From NCBI GenBank assembly GCA_932294295.1, contig OW028573.1, positions 53,290,329 through 53,354,328 on the forward strand: a stretch of 64,000 nucleotides of DNA, read 5' to 3'. Positions 1-11,596 of this stretch are shown piece after piece. Every line of letters begins with the position of its first letter. Within the stretch, counting starts at the first letter, position 1. The DNA comes from Alitta virens. Lineage: Eukaryota > Annelida > Polychaeta > Phyllodocida > Nereididae. Both the position numbers and the translations under genes were made by a program. The notes under the pieces are model-generated. The model ran no database searches. It was not told the origin of the DNA and saw nothing but the letters and a program-made list of their open reading frames with translations.

Positions 1-184
1 CACTTTCAATTCCTAAACATATTTATGATTTGGAAAGCATATTTACACACAGCTGTGCTATCGAGGTTTCCAGCAAATAAGATCATCTTCATTTTGGGGA
101 AATCTATGGCTATCAAGCAACTATTCTTTCAACATATCAGTACTGATGGAGAGTTTTACCTTTGCAAACCTCTGTGCATTGTTG

Positions 185-335
185 TTATGGCTCCTGTAAG
201 GTTTCCTAATGTGATGCCACATCACACTTCTAAACACTGTTTTGGCTGCAGCAGCCTCTGAATTATTGTTGTATGTGGAAAATAAACAAGGGCCATTGTG
301 TGTTGATGCAATATTGCCACAGAAAAGAAAGGCTA
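185..335. repeat. Dispersed non-coding repeat, copy 1
   Basis: The stretch containing CCTAATGTGATG, CACACTTCTAAACA and GCCTCTGA recurs in the same order at about 25090-25215. No coding potential or terminal repeats are visible, so its class is unknown. The rest of 1-1157 is AT-rich sequence with no recognised gene. Confidence 0.5.
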
Positions 336-1157
336 ATTCAGCCAAGCTTATAACATTTTCGTAGTTTAGAACATGAACATGGTGTAGTATTATCACACAT
401 TGATACTATATTACATTAAAAACAACCTTGTCATATTTTAGGCCATTAATTATGATCAGACCTGCAGCTGAGCACCATATCATTTATAAGGTTGTCTCTT
501 TTACATTTAGGCTTCCTGTGATATTGCCTGCTTTTAATCGTACTGTTCTTACATGTACATAAAAATGTATATAAGGTTTAATAAAAAAAATTATCTTCTC
601 TCTCTACACTGACATACAAGATTGTCTCTTTCACAATTATACTGACCTACTTTTTTGTCTGTAATTCAGGAATTTTTGTATTGTATTTCTCAACACCTTC
701 ATGCAGCACATGTCTTAACCTCACTGTTGGTGAACATACAAAATATTACAGCAATTTGACTGCTAAAAAGACGCGTAAATGAAACTGCACTTAAAAACCT
801 TTTTTTTTAAATCTAAGCTATTGACAATGCTGCGTGAGGTTTAGCAAGATCTGATTTCCCATTGTCGGTCATCATTGAAATTCAAGACAGTTAATACACA
901 CAAACCAAGGCTACCTGGAAAAAGGTCAGTTTTAAATCAACTGTGGAGTTATATCCGAAGGAACATACTAAGGTTGCGTGCAGCCAGTCTAATCAATACC
1001 CAGTGTGCCAGAAAGAGTATAAACTAAAGTGTTTATTTGAGTCTATAGGGAACATTTGTATTGATTAAGGGTACTGCCATTGTAAAGATGAACTGGCTGG
1101 ATAGGTCAGCAATTACCGAGATCCTAAACTGACTGATGTGGTTTGATTAGACCACAG

Positions 1158-1351
1158 GCATTTGCCAACATATATGAAATTGCTCAGTGATGACAGCACT
1201 TATACTTTAACTAATACCAAGGCTACTGACTGCCTTAATTGGCTTCTCATCTCAAGAGGCAGCTGTGTCATTTGCAACAGCCAATCAGAATGTAGTTGAA
1301 TACATTAGGAAATGCCCTGAGCTTGATGGCAATTATTTTGCTAGTTTTCCA
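1158..1351 (+). CDS. Candidate exon of the + strand host gene, with a 1-nt frameshift
   Basis: This segment follows an ACCACAG acceptor and is coding-like in two successive frames. The first frame runs KLLSDDSTYTLTNTK. After the AAGG at 1219-1222 the frame changes by one base and continues LLTALIGFSSQEAAVSFA, then NQNVVEYIRKCPELDG, up to a possible donor GTTAGA at 1352. Dropping one G at 1221-1222 would join the two into one continuous helical peptide. I infer an exon carrying a 1-nt insertion, which is either a sequence error or a sign of decay. The composition (Leu/Ala/Ser-rich amphipathic helices) suits an armadillo/HEAT-like protein and agrees with exons downstream on the same strand. It is loosely like the middle of virilizer (VIRMA), recalled from memory only. 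The donor is weak, so the 3' edge is uncertain. Confidence 0.4.
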
Positions 1352-2838
1352 GTTAGACTTAAATACAAACAAATATACCTAATACTTTAGGCTATAATAG
1401 GCTGGCTTATGGCATTGGGTGTATAACAGTGAAATTGCATATTATTTAATTTTGTTTGCATTGATAACACTCAATTCTTAAAGAAAGACTGCTCAGTTAG
1501 GTCACTTAATTGACTTAAAGCTGACAGCACACAGTGCTTGGGAGATATTGGCTAATCAGGAAGTGCCATCATGTGTGTAGATGGTGCAATATGCAAATTA
1601 GCTACCACTAGAGATGAGCATTGAACATTCCCAGCGTACAGGAAAGGAATGCCCTGAAAATAAGTGGTATATACCCATGAATTACCACTTAGTATAAGAA
1701 GGATAATTATTTTTGTGTATGATATTGCGACTTTTGAGGCGTTACATGAGGTTTTTTTTTACTGAATTTGGCCCCCATACTTAAAGGCAGTTGCACAGGG
1801 GGAGTAAAAGCTGTTCTTGAGTAAGTCCGTAGCCTTGATCTTCATCTTAGTATAACTTGTTAAGTGCTGTCATGATGGTAAACGCCTGTGATTAGACATT
1901 AAATTTTATTGCATGTGGTCGTTTGTTCCACATCAACCATATCCTCTATATTCACAACTCAGTCAGATTGAATTCTGATTATTTTAGACTCAAAACCATT
2001 TGTGCAACCTGGTTAAATCTCATATCAATGGTGAGGAGCCGGGCCAACTAAGAATTATTAGCTGAGGCCAGTAAAACTACAAATGGGTAGATACTATTGG
2101 ACTTGTCACATGTTTAATTACAAAATAATAAGAAATCATATTATTAGCAGCAAAGGGGAATGATGACGTCCCCACAGAAGAGTACTAATTTAAAAAGCTG
2201 TTAAAAGTTAGGGTTAGTCGTTAACAAATTACGCATTTGTCTTGCATTGTAGGATAGAATCCGTTTGGATAATGAACACATACGAACATAAAGGCCTGTA
2301 TGTGCATTTACGCTTAACTAAAAATGTCGCTTGGGAAACATTTCAGCAATTTTGTTTGTCACACGAATACATCAGTTTCACGATGATGAGTTTCACATTG
2401 TGTAAATATGTGTACTGTTGATGATTCCAGGTTAACCTTGTTATTCACTATTCATTTACCTAAAGCCACGCCATCCTATTCTGAGCATAGGTGGACTCAG
2501 GTAAATTTTCCTGTGAAATTGCAGGAAGACCTAAAAGTAGTATTATAGTAATATCTACATCTTAAGATACAGTATCTTAGTTTCCCAGTATATTAAAAGC
2601 AACATAAACAGCACAAATATTTTCTGATAAAGAGCATGGGAAATTTTGGTTAATGCATAGGAGGATGAGATAGATATAACAAAAATAGGTAATTTTTTTT
2701 AGATAGGGCTGGATGCAAAATTTCTGGATATCAACAGTTAGTGGTTTATTATTATTTTCTTGCTAAATGATTGTAGATAATTAATAGTGTTTGAAGTGTT
2801 ATTAATTTCTCACCAAGTATGTTTTGCTGATTTTTTAG

Positions 2839-3003
2839 AGGCCATCCTCGAAGTCAACAAACATACCCTTGAATTTTATGGGTTGGTCTGAATTAATATT
2901 TCATAGATGACCCACAGAGATTCATTGCATTGGAAAATGACTCTGGGAGTGGGCTTGTGTCATTGACTTCTGGTTCAACTACCTACGAAGAACTCATTAG
3001 CTG
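2839..3003 (+). CDS. Candidate exon(s) of the + strand host gene
   Basis: Two coding-like pieces lie close together. After the acceptor TGATTTTTTAG the sequence reads AILEVNKHTLEFYG (2839-2881). In another frame, after TTTCATAG, it reads DPQRFIALENDSGSGLVSL and then TSGSTTYEELIS (2907-3003), ending at a plausible donor GTGACT. The 25-bp gap between them is too short for an animal intron, so either only one piece is real or a frameshift separates them. The second piece looks more like protein. Product not recognised. It is grouped with the exons at 7.0, 8.5, 10.9 and 14.7 kb only by strand and by its spliced, short-exon style. Confidence 0.3.
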
Positions 3004-4398
3004 GTGACTTAAGTGTACCATGTCTGATCGTACAGTAATAACAAGGGCTGAATTTGGTGAGGGGAGCTAATGACAAAAATTATATTACAGCTGATTCCAT
3101 TCAGTAGGTGGAATCCTAAACCACAGAACAGTTTCAGTTATAACTTGTGTTTGGTTGTTGTTTTTTTGCCTGAATTTTATATGTAACATTAAATTAAAAA
3201 ATATATATATCATCTATACTATTTATGATTATTATAATATTGAAATAATACTGAAATAATAAAATATATGTGAATGGCTATCTATGTAGGTATTGTTGTA
3301 ACATCAACACAAGATCAACACTTCAGTAGCTAATGGATCTCATTAAACCTTTTTTTTTTTAAATTATTTTGAGGTATTGGAGTTGAAAATATGACTGAAC
3401 ATTACACACAGCACATTTCCGTGACCCTTGAAGACATGAAAATGGAACATATATATTTAAATGTATATATCTTTAATGACAGTTTCCATATCACTGAACT
3501 TAGCCTTTTGTGTCCCTTTAAGTCAGATCTGGCAACAGGCCAACATATAAAGCATCCAAAACAATGGTGTAATACATGGCTTGGAATAACTAACATGTTT
3601 CTTTCTCTGGGCAAACTATGAATCAATTTTTAAAAGTGCACCATGACATCAGGTGTGCAAATATTCACAGTTATCAATGTAAGGTTTTCAAATGTGTGCT
3701 GCATTGTGCTCTAAATTTTGTGTTTTTACAATAACAATTCCAGTCGCTCTGATTTTAAAAGGTCTTTGTTAGTCAGTGGGCATAATTGTGGTTACAAAGA
3801 CAACCAATACTTTGGAGTATTTGTGAAATGATTCATCTTCCAAAATTGAAAATGAATCATGGTAACAGTATAGGCAATCAGACAATGGCACATTGAACAT
3901 TAACATTCAAGTATAAAGTAAGAGATTGTAACCGTTGATGCAGATTCAAAATGTGCATATTACCGTAAATGGTTAGGAAACCTAAAGCTTACTAAGACAT
4001 GGAGAAAATTCCCTCATTCATAGTTACATACTTACGATGTATATCCAGACTATAGACCGATATTAATTACGTTAAAAAAAAAAAAAAAAGACGAGATAAT
4101 GATATCATAACCGGACGTAAACGTATATTTCTGATTAACAAGCCAATGATTACAATAAATGATATTAAGCTTTGATTTGATCTAATATACTGTCAATTAT
4201 TAGTGATGCTTGTATGCTAGAAAATATACGTCTGTAGGGAGCAGTGTTATCGATTCCCTGTGATGAATCTGGCAGCTCTAAATCGAGTCAAAAACCTCTC
4301 AACATATACTGAATACAGTCTTATTGTGTTTCAATTCAAGCAGAGAAACATTATTGTTTGTTAAAATTATTGATTGGTTGTTCTTAATTTATCGTGTG
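3004..4398. other. AT-rich intron or intergenic sequence
   Basis: No coding exon recognised. Positions 3580-3700 resemble 7670-7770, sharing an ACTATGAATC core followed by T/A-rich sequence, so part of this belongs to the dispersed module family described at 6.2-14.1 kb. Short A/T runs occur at 3197-3215, 3350-3361 and 4075-4089. Confidence 0.5.
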
Positions 4399-4401
4399 TT
4401 A

Positions 4402-6165
4402 AGGGGCATTCACACTACGTATGACCACGTATGAAAAAGTTTGTTTGCCCGTGGTCATCCTTGTCCATACATACTCGCGCTAATCCGTAGTATGCTCTGG
4501 TCAAGCTTGGACAGGGGAAATTTTTTTAAACATGTTTAAAACTTTGGCGGACGTTCTACCAGTGAATTGTTTATATTAGGTACGTAACTTGCTCGGGATG
4601 CAACGTACGTTCTATGTAGCCATACGTAGCCATAAGTAGCCAGCCATACGTAGCCATTCACTCGCAGGGGCGATCTACGAGCGATCTACGTGCGATCTAC
4701 GAGCGATGTACGAGTGCCTCACGGATGTCTCATGGATGCCCCACGTATGCCTCACGTATGCTTGGCAATGGACGTTTGGCGAGCGTTTTATTGACGTCCG
4801 GCGAGCGATCTACGATTGCACCACATATGCTCGTAAAAAGAAGTTATACGTGATTAAAACCCCCATCTCACATAACCGGTTTTGCCGTAGTGAACCCGTA
4901 GTATGACGTAACGGTTATGCAACGCGCTTCCCGGCTCCAACCCGACGGCTACCCGCCGATACACGGCGATACTCGTCGAGTCACTCCTGGGAATCAGGGC
5001 AAACCCGGGAGTTTCGCAGCCGGTAGCGGGGTATGCCATGTTTGCATGGCATACCCGTGGCAAACTCCTGGGTGTCCAAAAACCCGTCATAAACCCTGCG
5101 AAGTCGGCGGATTACCCGTCGAAGTCGGCGAGTTATCCGTCCCTAATTTTAGTCATGTCAACCCGACGGCTTGTTGAGGGGTACTACGGGTGAGTCGACG
5201 AGTAGTAGGAGTGACTCGACAGGTATTGCCAGGTAGCCGTCGGGTTGGAGCCGGATGTTGGTCCATTATTTTGTAATATTTTTTTAATTTTACACTTGGA
5301 CTATTTTTCAGTAAATTTCTTATTATCACACTTTAATAAAAAAAAAATTTTCCTTGCCTCAGGAAAGACATAGAGTACAATGGACCAGCAATTTTCTTTC
5401 TCCTTCTCTCTTCCTCTCCTACTCCTCCTCAGCTAGTGCTGTCACACAAGCAAGTTGTAAATTAAATGTATCATTGGCCTGAGCAGCTAGTAGTAGCAAG
5501 GCTCTATTTCGTATATAGCATGAAATGCCCTAAAGTTTGATTGGACAATCCCTATGGCTTTATAAACTTTAAATTTTGAAAAATGCTCTTTCATTTATAT
5601 ATTTATTGCTCTCCTGTTCCCGGATCAGCTTAAGGTATATAATATTTTTTCGTTCAGACCTGCCATATTTTTCTTTTTTCAGAAGTGTCGTATTATTTTT
5701 TTTGGTTCAGAACTGCCGTAGTTTTTCCTTGTTTTGAAGTGCCGTAGTTTCATTATTTTTATTATTTTAATGGCAGGATCCTACTACGAATGATCAAGAG
5801 CAAGAGATGCTGCCCCAATTTATATATTTTTGGTAAATGTACAGGAAAAACGTCAAATTCCAGGAGAAACGACGTGTTGTACGGGTAAGCCGACGGCTAG
5901 TAGTTTTAACTCGCCGACTTTCCCATCGTTATATTTTAAAATTAGACCAGGCGATGTACACGTCGAGTTACTCGTAGAAGCCGTCGAGTAACTCCTGGAA
6001 GCTGTCGAGTCTCTCCTGGAATTCGTCCACTAATTGGCCGTAACCCGTCGAGTCACCCGTAGAACCCGTCGAGTCACCCGTAGAACCCTTTTTGCCGCCA
6101 GAATTCATCGCCAACCTGGCGAAAAAAGCTAGTGAGCACGTATAGCCAATTTTTGACGTACATGA
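4402..6165 (+). mobile_element. TIR DNA transposon (family X), split by a Harbinger derivative
   Basis: The left end AGGGGCATTCACACTACG follows TTA and starts a stretch that aligns closely with 43919-44385. Shared blocks include ACCACGTATGAAA, GTGGTCATCCTTG, a GGACAGGGGAAA-like block, GCGAGCGTTTTA-like repeats and TTATACGTGATTAA. The homology stops at about 4856, where a Harbinger end begins, and resumes at 6131 with AGTGAGCACGTATAGCC, which matches AGTGAGCACGTTAGCC near 44310. The element is therefore interrupted, not truncated. The left half contains reiterated 'GATCTACGAGC' and 'GTAGCCATACGTAGCC' motifs. It has no coding capacity. The superfamily is not settled; TTA at the left edge would fit PIF/Harbinger. 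Confidence 0.65.
4857..6130 (+). mobile_element. Internally deleted PIF/Harbinger derivative nested in family X
   Basis: The left end (4857-4935, with CATCTCACATAACCGG then GCCGTAGTGAACCCG) matches the terminal inverted repeats at 49665 and 57013. GC-rich subterminal units follow. Between 5250 and 5760 are short remnants of the 4.9-kb element at 51834-56711: the block near 54270 (TTATCACACTTTA), the transposase 5' region (GCCTGAGCAGCTAGTAGTAG, matching 56245), and the reiterated AGTGCCGTAG motif. All coding sequence is lost. The right side (5935-6130) has the usual GTCACCCGTAGAACCC units and the GCCAACCTGGCGAAAAAAGC block, but the last 60 or so terminal bases are missing, so the copy should be immobile. 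Confidence 0.75.
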
Positions 6166-6390
6166 GAAAAATTGTAAATCTTTGCCAAGTTTAGCTTCAA
6201 CAGACTTGTATTACAATATAGCTAAGCAGAAGTTTCTTAAGGAGGAAACTTGTCACATTTATCTGCCAATGGTAATTACACCTAACCACAACCTAAATTA
6301 TTGAAGGGCTCATTTGCAGCAGAGCTCATTTGCTATCTATCTAAACCAGATGATAAAGTAATAACTTGCACAGACAGACCATTTTTGTCC

Positions 6391-6513
6391 ATCCCAGATA
6401 GCATTCCAAATTGGGCCGTCGTCGTTTCTATATCGGCTGCTGTCAGTACAACATCGTTTTGACATCGCCGACATCGCGCCGATGTTGATACGATTTGGAA
6501 TGTCATCTGGGAT
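6391..6513. mobile_element. Short palindromic MITE, copy 1
   Basis: The ends ATCCCAGATAGCATTCCAAA and its imperfect inverse (TTTGGAATGTCATCTGGGAT) flank about 80 bp with internal hairpin character. The same ends and length recur at 61476-61577, and a half copy lies at 39168-39240. It is non-coding. The transposase source is unknown. Confidence 0.75.
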
Positions 6514-7014
6514 ATGTACACTAATGTATTGCTGTTTTCGGCAAAGAGAAGCAAAATTTATTGTAGTGGTGAGAGATTGTGATGACCTGCAAATAAAGTA
6601 ATCAATGACGATCTTTTTTCTTTGGCCCCATAAGCTCTTTTTCCTTCAGGTGTAACATCAAAACTCGTAAAACTTGAATTACCAAATACAAGGATCACAG
6701 ACACTCATTTGAAAATTATAACCCTTTTGGCAAGCATATGGGAACTAATTGAGTGAAGAGGTTCAATATATGTGCCAGAAAGAATATTATGCATTAACAT
6801 AAATGTTCATTTAGGTCGCAAAGAGTGCTGCTATTGATTTTATGCAGTGCCGGTGTGAAAGAGAGACTAGGTTTAGATTGCTACAGAGCACTTAAATTGA
6901 ATTCTACCATTAGGTCATACAAAAAATTCTTAAGTCTCAAATAAACCTAAAATATTTATTTGATAAATACTGTCAACATATAAAAGAATATATATGTTTA
7001 ACATTTTTTGGCAG

Positions 7015-7117
7015 ATGCTGAATTTGCATCTGCAGCATCTGCAGCATCCGCACAAGAGGCAATACGTGACCTACTTTTTCTGGCTGCTTTGCAGACGACG
7101 TTTCAGCAAAAATTTAG
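7015..7117 (+). CDS. Internal exon of the + strand host gene
   Basis: A 103-bp exon lies between a good acceptor (ATTTTTTGGCAG) and a consensus donor (AG/GTGAGTAA). In the frame with two leading bases it reads AEFASAASAASAQEAIR, then DLLFLAALQTTFQQKF, and leaves AG as a partial codon. This is an uninterrupted, Ala/Leu-rich amphipathic helix pattern. The next candidate exon, at 8517, supplies exactly one base (C) to finish that codon, giving Ser and then KLLEIST, which supports both being real. It probably belongs to an armadillo/HEAT-like helical protein. Order and style loosely resemble the middle of virilizer, the scaffold of the nuclear m6A methyltransferase complex. That match is from memory and weak. 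Confidence 0.55.
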
Positions 7118-8192
7118 GTGAGTAATAACCTTTAAATATATACGTTTGATTAGATTTTCGATATCGGTGATGGATATGTGTGTGTTTGCTCTGAATCAAG
7201 CAAACTTCTTAATTTACTGCAGACATGTCTCATCCAAATTTGAATTATATTGTCCAGGTTTGGCAATAAACATCACTGATAGTTTGACCAGTTGTGCAAT
7301 CATCTGAGTACTTGACAGCTGTTAACAAAATTATTGTTAATACATCATTGAAAGAGCAATTTCATGTTCAGCATATTGTATTAATTCATGTTTTGTTTTT
7401 TTTTGTAACTCATAATGCTGCAAAAATTCTAATATTTTCATCAACTGGGAGCGCTTTGTTTATCTTTTTAAAAAAATACCCAACTCTTACAAATGATGAA
7501 TTTTAATATTGCAAGCAATATATATTATAATTATATTCCTTTTTGTCCACTTGCCATATTGTTCTTCAGCCCGTAAGTCACTGCCTATTACCATGTAATC
7601 TCTTTTATCATATCTTTCTCAGGCCCGTAGCCTGGAATTGACCACAAAGTGTACAACTCCGCCAATATATGCGTGTGGTTTTTTTCTCTGTGCAGACTAT
7701 GAATCTGTTTAAAAAAAAGTGGACAATGGTATTTGGTAAACAAATGTCTGTCATTCAAGTCTTTCAAATGCAACTCTTGTCTCCATGCACTGACTGATGC
7801 TGTTTCTGTATCTCCTAACCATATCAATCTCAGTTACTCCAAGTTTAAAGGCCTACTCTAATCAGTATGAGTACGATGATTGTGGCAGGAGAGACAAGTA
7901 TAGCTTAGAAATGGCTGTGATAAAAAAAATTCATTAGACGAGACCTAATGGCTCTCTTTAGATCAATTTCACTGAGGTTTGACTGAGCCTTTCCATTGTG
8001 GAACATAGTTTATCATAAGCTGATAAGAAATGTAGCAATCTACAATTACATGTACAAAAGAAAGAAACAAATGTGGCATAGTTCATATTATTAATAATGA
8101 ATGAATGAATAAATGTTATTAAAACATAGAAGTCACAAAAGACCTATATCGTGTGTCATATGATAATATATACATGGCCAAATGTGCCACGT

Positions 8193-8307
8193 GCGTTTTC
8201 CATGCGTTTGGATATAAATGCATGGAAAACGCAAGGTTTTCCATGCATTATAATTAGCTAAAAACCATGCGTTTTCCATGCGTTTATCTTTCTCATGGAA
8301 AACGCAA
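8193..8307. repeat. Clustered inverted GCGTTTTCCATG motifs
   Basis: TGCGTTTTCCATG and its inverse CATGGAAAACGCA alternate within 115 bp: forward at about 8192 and 8268, inverse at about 8220 and 8293, with a partial forward copy near 8234. The block can fold into nested hairpins. It is probably a tiny foldback element. No TSD was identified. Confidence 0.6.
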
Positions 8308-8516
8308 GTGAACTTGAATCATGTTTTTGTATAGAAAAGGAGATTGTTGATAAGGATACCAAAATCTGATACAGATAACCTGCGTAATTCCAGCTTTATG
8401 TTGTTTTCATTAATCAGCTTAGGAGATTATGTGCTTTTGTGAATACTGCCTGTTGGTAATTCAATTAGCTTTTGTGTTGACTGTTCCAAATATATTCTGC
8501 GTTCTTACAATTGTAG

Positions 8517-8619
8517 CAAGCTTTTAGAGATATCCACCATTTGTACGCATTGCCCCAGACCTTTCCGAGACGTTATGGCTCTTCGCAGTGGCCAAGCATG
8601 GAGTGACTCCATGGGCCAA
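8517..8619 (+). CDS. Internal exon of the + strand host gene, CxxC-containing
   Basis: After the acceptor TTCTTACAATTGTAG the exon contributes C to the split codon left by the 7015-7117 exon, then reads KLLEISTICTHCPRPFRDV and MALRSGQAWSDSMGQ without a stop, to a donor GTACTT. An alternative donor GTAATT six bases on would add VL. The junction phase with the previous exon fits exactly. The C-T-H-C-P-R-P stretch is the most distinctive feature and is roughly placed like a Cys/Pro-rich loop I recall in virilizer just before a helical repeat. That is an inference without alignment. The chain to the next candidate exon (10929) is out of phase, so a small exon between them is likely missing; TTTGGATTCG...ATTGCAG/GTAAAA near 10831-10880 is one candidate. 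Confidence 0.5.
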
Positions 8620-9383
8620 GTACTTGTAATTTTATCATCTTTGTTTATTACTTGTTTACAAATATAAAGTCTTGCAGTTGGCAAATATATGTTTACAATT
8701 TTAGTATATACCTGAAGAAACGATGACATACTTAGAAGCTGCTGGCAGCCATTGTTAGAATGTGTTTTGATCCAATAGAAACGTAATTTCCTGAATCGTG
8801 TCCGTTATACCATATTTTTTATGAACTTGATGTAAATTGTTGAATGTAACAGCTGTAAATATAAATGTAACAGATGTTTCATGACATATTCTCAAAGATT
8901 TACATTTTATATTTTTTACTGCTTGTTGCAAATTTAAAATCTGATGTATGAATATTGCAGTCATGGTAACACTGAAATTTTATATTCAATATACATGAAA
9001 TTCTCTTCAGTGACTAAATCAAATTTAATTAGCATTTTTTATTATTGCTACAAATATCTATTCTATTTTATAAACAATACATAATTCTTGTGCCTGAACC
9101 AAGGTTACTATAATAATAATAAACACAACATCTGAATCTTCCTTTGGTCTTCCTTTCATGCTCTTTGATATCTATACCGTCATTAATCTCAACCCACTTC
9201 TACTAATCTTTAGATCAGCAGGGTGGCATTGTAGAAGAGGCAAGGTCCCTTTTAATAGCTCTGAGTTAGAATCCCAACTTGAACATTCTTCATGAGCTAC
9301 GATTAAAACTGGCAGTGCCTTCACATTGGTGTCTATAGTAAAGCAAGTGGAAGATACCACCCATGGGGTAGATGTGGAACTAC

Positions 9384-9865
9384 AGGAAAACCACACGAGC
9401 CACTGATCTGTTTTGAACAGATCAGACGAGGTGGGTGTCAAAACAGATCTGGAACGAGTGTGGTTTTCCTTTTATTCCCCAATTAATTTCAGCCATGAGT
9501 AAATTTGAATTTTTAAAAACAGACGAAAATTGACGAAGTTATTGGAGAAAATGTACGTTATACAGCGTCATGAACGTCATCGCTTTGCGTATATTTTATT
9601 GGATAGCTCTGTCAGTTTGTGTCCTATTTTCAAAATTGAAACTTTTTTATGTACATATATCAATTTACTCTTATGATATCGGTTTGTATTAATCTGTCAC
9701 ACCAACTATAGTCGCGCCGGCATTTTTTGTACTCATTTGGAAATAACAACGTCTTGAGCTTCCTTATTTGGGCATTACATCAACGTCATTCTGTGTGGTA
9801 TGAAATGCAGACCACCCAGCCCACATCACCCGCTATTTCACGTGATAATTATGCAATTGGGGAAT
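9384..9865 (+). mobile_element. Hairpin-plus-MITE composite, copy 1
   Basis: Two joined parts. Positions 9384-9470 form a near-palindrome with ends AGGAAAACCACACGAG and CGAGTGTGGTTTTCCT and inner arms around ATCTGTTTTGA. Positions 9474-9865 are a MITE bounded by ATTCCCCAATT and AATTGGGGAAT. The whole arrangement recurs inverted at 22420-22892, including shared interior blocks (GCTGAAATTAA at the MITE edge, GAATGACGTTCATG-like, AATGCCGGYGYGACTA). It is non-coding. Confidence 0.7.
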
Positions 9866-10928
9866 AAATGACGGGGACTACCCCCAGTCTCGTATAGCAA
9901 CCTGAGTGACAAATACTTGCCATGTAAAACTGCCCTATTCTGACCTAATCTTAATAATTAGATATACCTTTGAGCTATGTTAAGGATAAAATACTTTGCT
10001 CAATTCAATGAGCTTATGTTTATTAATATCTTGTTAACTCGTAAGAGACAGCATCAGCCATTGCCTCATCTGAATATGAATGCATTTGAGCTCGGGTGGA
10101 AGACATGTTAATGGATTATACCCATTGAGAGTGCATATTTGCCCAAATTTTTATCATTAGATATTCTATAATGTTTTAATATGAATATTACATCTGTCTC
10201 CACATACTTCTGTTTGTTTAATCATCATTGGCAGGTACACAATACATAACATCAAGATACATAAAGTTGTAGCAAAAACAGCAACAAAAAATGATAACAA
10301 AAACTTGAAAAATATTACAACAGCGCATAGCATGATATGGCCTTGGTGAGTACTGGATAGATTCTACAGATAATGGCTTCATTTTCATTGTAATTGAACG
10401 ATTATCTATTAGATGGGGTGTCACCAGCCATGTCCAGTGGTCAGTGGTAATTGTACTCAACCACAACCTAATTTGGTGAGGGGCTTAGCAGTAATATTCA
10501 GGAAATGAGATGCATTATGCATTGTTGAGTTGCACCAGAGCTCATTCGTTGTAAACTCTAGAGATGATTTTGTAACTAAATGAAAAATAACCGCAGATAA
10601 TCATATCCTTTTTCATATTAATGCATTTCAGACAACTGTATCGTTGGGAATTAGGTCTTTTCCGCATTTTCAGCTAGCACTATGAATGGAAATTGGGACA
10701 TTGTGTGGAAGGCAATGCTCCCTAGATTTGCTGAATGTGATTTATAAGTGGCTTTCTGTCAAGTGGTGTATGTAATGCATTATATTTGAAACTGGCTAGC
10801 CAAAGATATAATCAATACTAATACAGTTTGGATTCGTCTAATGTCCTGCTGTTGCTTTCACTTAGATTGCAGGTAAAACCGTTTGATGAAAATGCAAAGT
10901 AATAGATTGACTTAAAATGTGTTTTCAG

Positions 10929-11040
10929 TGGGACAAGCATTGTAATAAGCAAAAATGGAGTAATGATGTTTTTCAAAATGTTAAGCTCTGTCTCTATGGA
11001 TAATGTGTTCAGAAATGAATGTCAACTTGATGTTAATTTG
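10929..11040 (+). CDS. Internal exon of the + strand host gene, helical repeat
   Basis: A 112-bp exon with a good acceptor (TGTGTTTTCAG) and a perfect donor (TTG/GTAAGTG). In the frame with one leading base it reads GTSIVISKNGVMMFFKML and SSVSMDNVFRNECQLDVNL, and it ends in phase 0. The exon at 14695 starts in phase 0, so the two can be joined directly. The SKNG...FF..L pattern is typical of the turn and second helix of an armadillo/HEAT-like repeat. I recall a similar SAEGM..FI..L segment in virilizer placed just after the Cys/Pro loop, matching the exon order here. The reading frame stays open past the donor by chance for some codons. Confidence in an exon is moderate; confidence in the protein name is low. 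Confidence 0.6.
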
Positions 11041-11504
11041 GTAAGTGAGAAACTGTTTGATCTGTATAAAAGAGATTGGCAAGAACAAGTTACTTTGTAC
11101 CCAAAGCTAAGAATTTATGTCATTTTTAAAGAATATTACTGTTTAGAGTCTTGTTGTTAACAGGGGTTACAGATCAGTACTGGCCCAGTTTAGATGTGGT
11201 ATGCTGATTTGAGAAATTATTTGATATTACAAGCTATTGCAATAGAACCAAATTTTGCTTTTATTTATATTGATTGTAAATTCCAGGTGTTTATGAAATA
11301 TTGTTTAGTTCAGTATACAGCAGAGTTTCTGTTTAATGCTCTCCAGAGACGTAGATATTTTACTTACACAGATTGATTTTTGTTATCATTTTGCCATAAT
11401 TTATTCCGTTTTAGTTGTAGCTTGTTATGTAACCTTTTGGTACTTTGACCCTTGTGAGCTGAGTGCCTAATACAGGCACATGTCAATAAAGAATAAATAC
11501 ATTG

Positions 11505-11596
11505 TATCTATCTATCTATCCATCTATCCAACTATCCATCTATCCATCTATCTATCTATCTATCCATCTATCCATCTATCCATCCATCTATCTATA
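11505..11596. repeat. (TATC/CATC)n microsatellite
   Basis: An imperfect tetranucleotide tract follows TCAATAAAGAATAAATAC. That A-rich, AATAAA-containing lead-in resembles a retrotransposon 3' end, so the tract may mark a decayed LINE or SINE tail. Confidence 0.85.

Larger units (their letters stand above)
6260..7770. repeat. Non-coding module array, first copies, interrupted by an exon
   Basis: Second-half module remnants (CCACAACCTAA, AGAGCTCATTTGC) lie at 6270-6340. First-half module sequence (AGAGTGCTGCTATTGATTTT) lies at 6811-6900. It resumes at 7150-7340 (GTTTGCTCTGAATCAAGC, AATAAACATCACT, ACTTGACAGCTGTTAACAAA) and 7540-7580 (TTGTCCACTTGCC, CAGCCCGTAAGTCAC). In the other copies these blocks run together without the 6905-7150 segment, which holds the exon at 7015-7117. 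Confidence 0.6.
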
